Shown one piece after another: positions 62,906 to 64,000 of a DNA stretch of 64,000 nt. This DNA is from Oenococcus sp. UCMA 16435. Its GTDB lineage: Bacteria > Bacillota > Bacilli > Lactobacillales > Lactobacillaceae. Each line of letters begins with the position of its first letter. The stretch's first letter is position 1. The notes under the pieces were generated by a model. It searched no databases, had not been told where the DNA came from, and saw nothing but the letters and a program-made list of their open reading frames with translations. Position numbers and translations under genes: made by a program. Location of the stretch: positions 1,550,001 to 1,614,000 of the forward strand of contig CP030868.2 of assembly GCA_004010835.2 (NCBI GenBank). The letters are read 5' to 3'.

Positions 62906-64000
62906 AAGATTAAAAGTTATTTTCGCTTTCAAACAATTACTAATCGTTTTATTGTCAATTGCGATGTTGATCGGGGTTATTTGCAATCTGGTCTATCCCT
63001 TTGAAAATACTAGTTCGCTGATCCTTTTGCCAATTGCTTTTATCGGTCCGCTGTTGGTCTTTTTTCTTTATCGCTATTTAAAAAAACTACCGCCGTTCTT
63101 GTTAAAAAGAATTATCCTGATTGCTTTTTTAATCATGGTGCTAGTTCAGATTTACGTTTTTTCGGCAATGCCGGCCACAATTTACCATGACCCCTTTAGG
63201 GTTATTCAGGAGGCCGAACAGGTCAGTACCGGAGATATCGACTGGACCAGTGATTATTTTTGGCGTTATCCGAATAACGTTCCGCTAACGGCCCTGGTTG
63301 GTTTCTGGTTTAAGTTAACCAACCTTCTGGGCTTGACGCCTAATCTGGCCATTCACATCCTGAGCCTGTTGTTTCTCGATTCAATGATAATCATTTTATT
63401 GATGACGGCGAAGAAAATTACTGGTAATTTGGCTTTGCCGTTTATCGGCCAACTTTTTTTCTTGTTTAGTCCTTATGCCTATACTTATAATCTCCAAGTT
63501 TTCTATTCCGATTTGCCAATTTATTTTACGATATCTGCTTTATTATTCATTGTTCTAAAGTGGCAAAAGTCAGATTTTAAGTCAAAGAAATGGCGTTTTT
63601 CAAGTTTGATAGCTCTATTTTTTGTGTGCTTATTTGCTCAAATTATCAAGCCTAATTTTTTAATCGTCGCAATTGCCGCTTTTCTTACTTTACTTATTTC
63701 CTGGATTGTAAATCGGAAGATAGTTGGTGCTGTAGCAATTCCTATGGCAACGATTATCTTGGCGATTCTGATAGCCTTCCCGGCAACGAAATTTTTGGAC
63801 AATTCAATCAATTTTAAGAATAATGAGCAATATGAGTTACCGATTACACATTGGATATATATGGGGCTGAATCTGAAGAGGGATGGCTCTTATAGTGGGC
63901 GCGACACGAAGTCGGCAGTTAAACGGGTGAATATTAATGCTCGAGAAAAAGCCGATATTAAAGGAATTTCTAGGCGCCTGAAAAAAGCCGGGATTTTTAA
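62898..64000 (+). CDS. polytopic membrane glycosyltransferase-like protein (GT-C type), cut by window end
   Basis: Open to the window edge, 367 codons visible. Starts MFKRLKVIFAFKQLL and has many membrane segments. After the third, MPATIYHDPFRVIQEAEQ with D-W-T-S-D-Y-F-W-R-Y-P-N-N sits where GT-C enzymes carry catalytic acidic residues outside the membrane. LFFLFSPYAYTYNLQVFYSD and IIKPNFLIVAIAA follow as later family-like segments. It starts within the last codons of the preceding glycosyltransferase gene, so the two likely act together in modifying a wall polymer or lipid. Confidence 0.75.
   Translation, partial: MFKRLKVIFAFKQLLIVLLSIAMLIGVICNLVYPFENTSSLILLPIAFIGPLLVFFLYRYLKKLPPFLLKRIILIAFLIMVLVQIYVFSAMPATIYHDPFRVIQEAEQVSTGDIDWTSDYFWRYPNNVPLTALVGFWFKLTNLLGLTPNLAIHILSLLFLDSMIIILLMTAKKITGNLALPFIGQLFFLFSPYAYTYNLQVFYSDLPIYFTISALLFIVLKWQKSDFKSKKWRFSSLIALFFVCLFAQIIKPNFLIVAIAAFLTLLISWIVNRKIVGAVAIPMATIILAILIAFPATKFLDNSINFKNNEQYELPITHWIYMGLNLKRDGSYSGRDTKSAVKRVNINAREKADIKGISRRLKKAGIF

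Overview
The window is an AT-rich, low-GC Gram-positive chromosome segment. Gene content, gene order and protein sequences point to a lactic acid bacterium of the Leuconostocaceae, and I think Oenococcus (probably O. oeni). That identification is recognition, not a database result. Core genes sit in tight operons with ATGA-type overlaps. MutS2 is present. O. oeni is known to lack MutS/MutL, which fits the several homopolymer frameshifts seen here.

Layout. 1-13.8 kb: the end of the ylxQ-infB-rbfA translation operon, an LCP cell-wall protein, a PAP2-like membrane protein, a deoxynucleoside kinase, an ABC exporter pair, serS, a frameshifted histidine phosphatase, a ComA-like phosphosulfolactate synthase, tRNA-Thr, brnQ with its leader, tRNA-Leu and rpmB. 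13.8-30 kb: asp23-fakA, then recG-plsX-acpP-orf and rnc-smc-ftsY-ylxM-ffh-mutS2, which link lipid synthesis, RNA processing, chromosome organisation and protein targeting. 30-38.5 kb: a flavodoxin, a 6S-like structured RNA, a T-box-controlled thrS-pepC pair, an ion channel and a mannose-family PTS operon with cre sites.

38.5-51.4 kb is a mosaic of foreign DNA. A theta-type plasmid replicon (iterons, Rep_3 initiator, DUF536 protein) lies between two nearly identical 1.35-kb direct repeats, one of them split by an 857-bp IS5-family element. Around it are broken genes: NUDIX, ZnuA-like, type III Mod, a resolvase, an AlwI-like nuclease, a hydroxyacid dehydrogenase, topB, and an ISL3-family transposase. 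The simplest reading is a Campbell-type plasmid integration.

51.4-64 kb: a fused ABC exporter, a Sel1 protein, a sugar porter, a CDF-like protein with a CzrA-type zinc sensor, two VIT-family metal transporters, a DUF347 protein, DedA, a second PAP2-like protein, and a polyprenyl-phosphate glycosyltransferase next to a GT-C-like membrane protein cut by the window end.

The most interesting structure is a pair of paralogous putative small RNAs (9489-9628 and 13285-13411). Each sits behind a -10 box that is preceded, at exactly 10 nt, by four helically phased TTTWAT hexamers. This is the architecture of streptococcal CiaR-dependent csRNAs. Next are an Ile/Leu/Val-rich leader peptide with attenuator in front of brnQ, a recurrent pattern of promoters with essentially no 5' leader, and a 200-nt rod-shaped RNA upstream of thrS.
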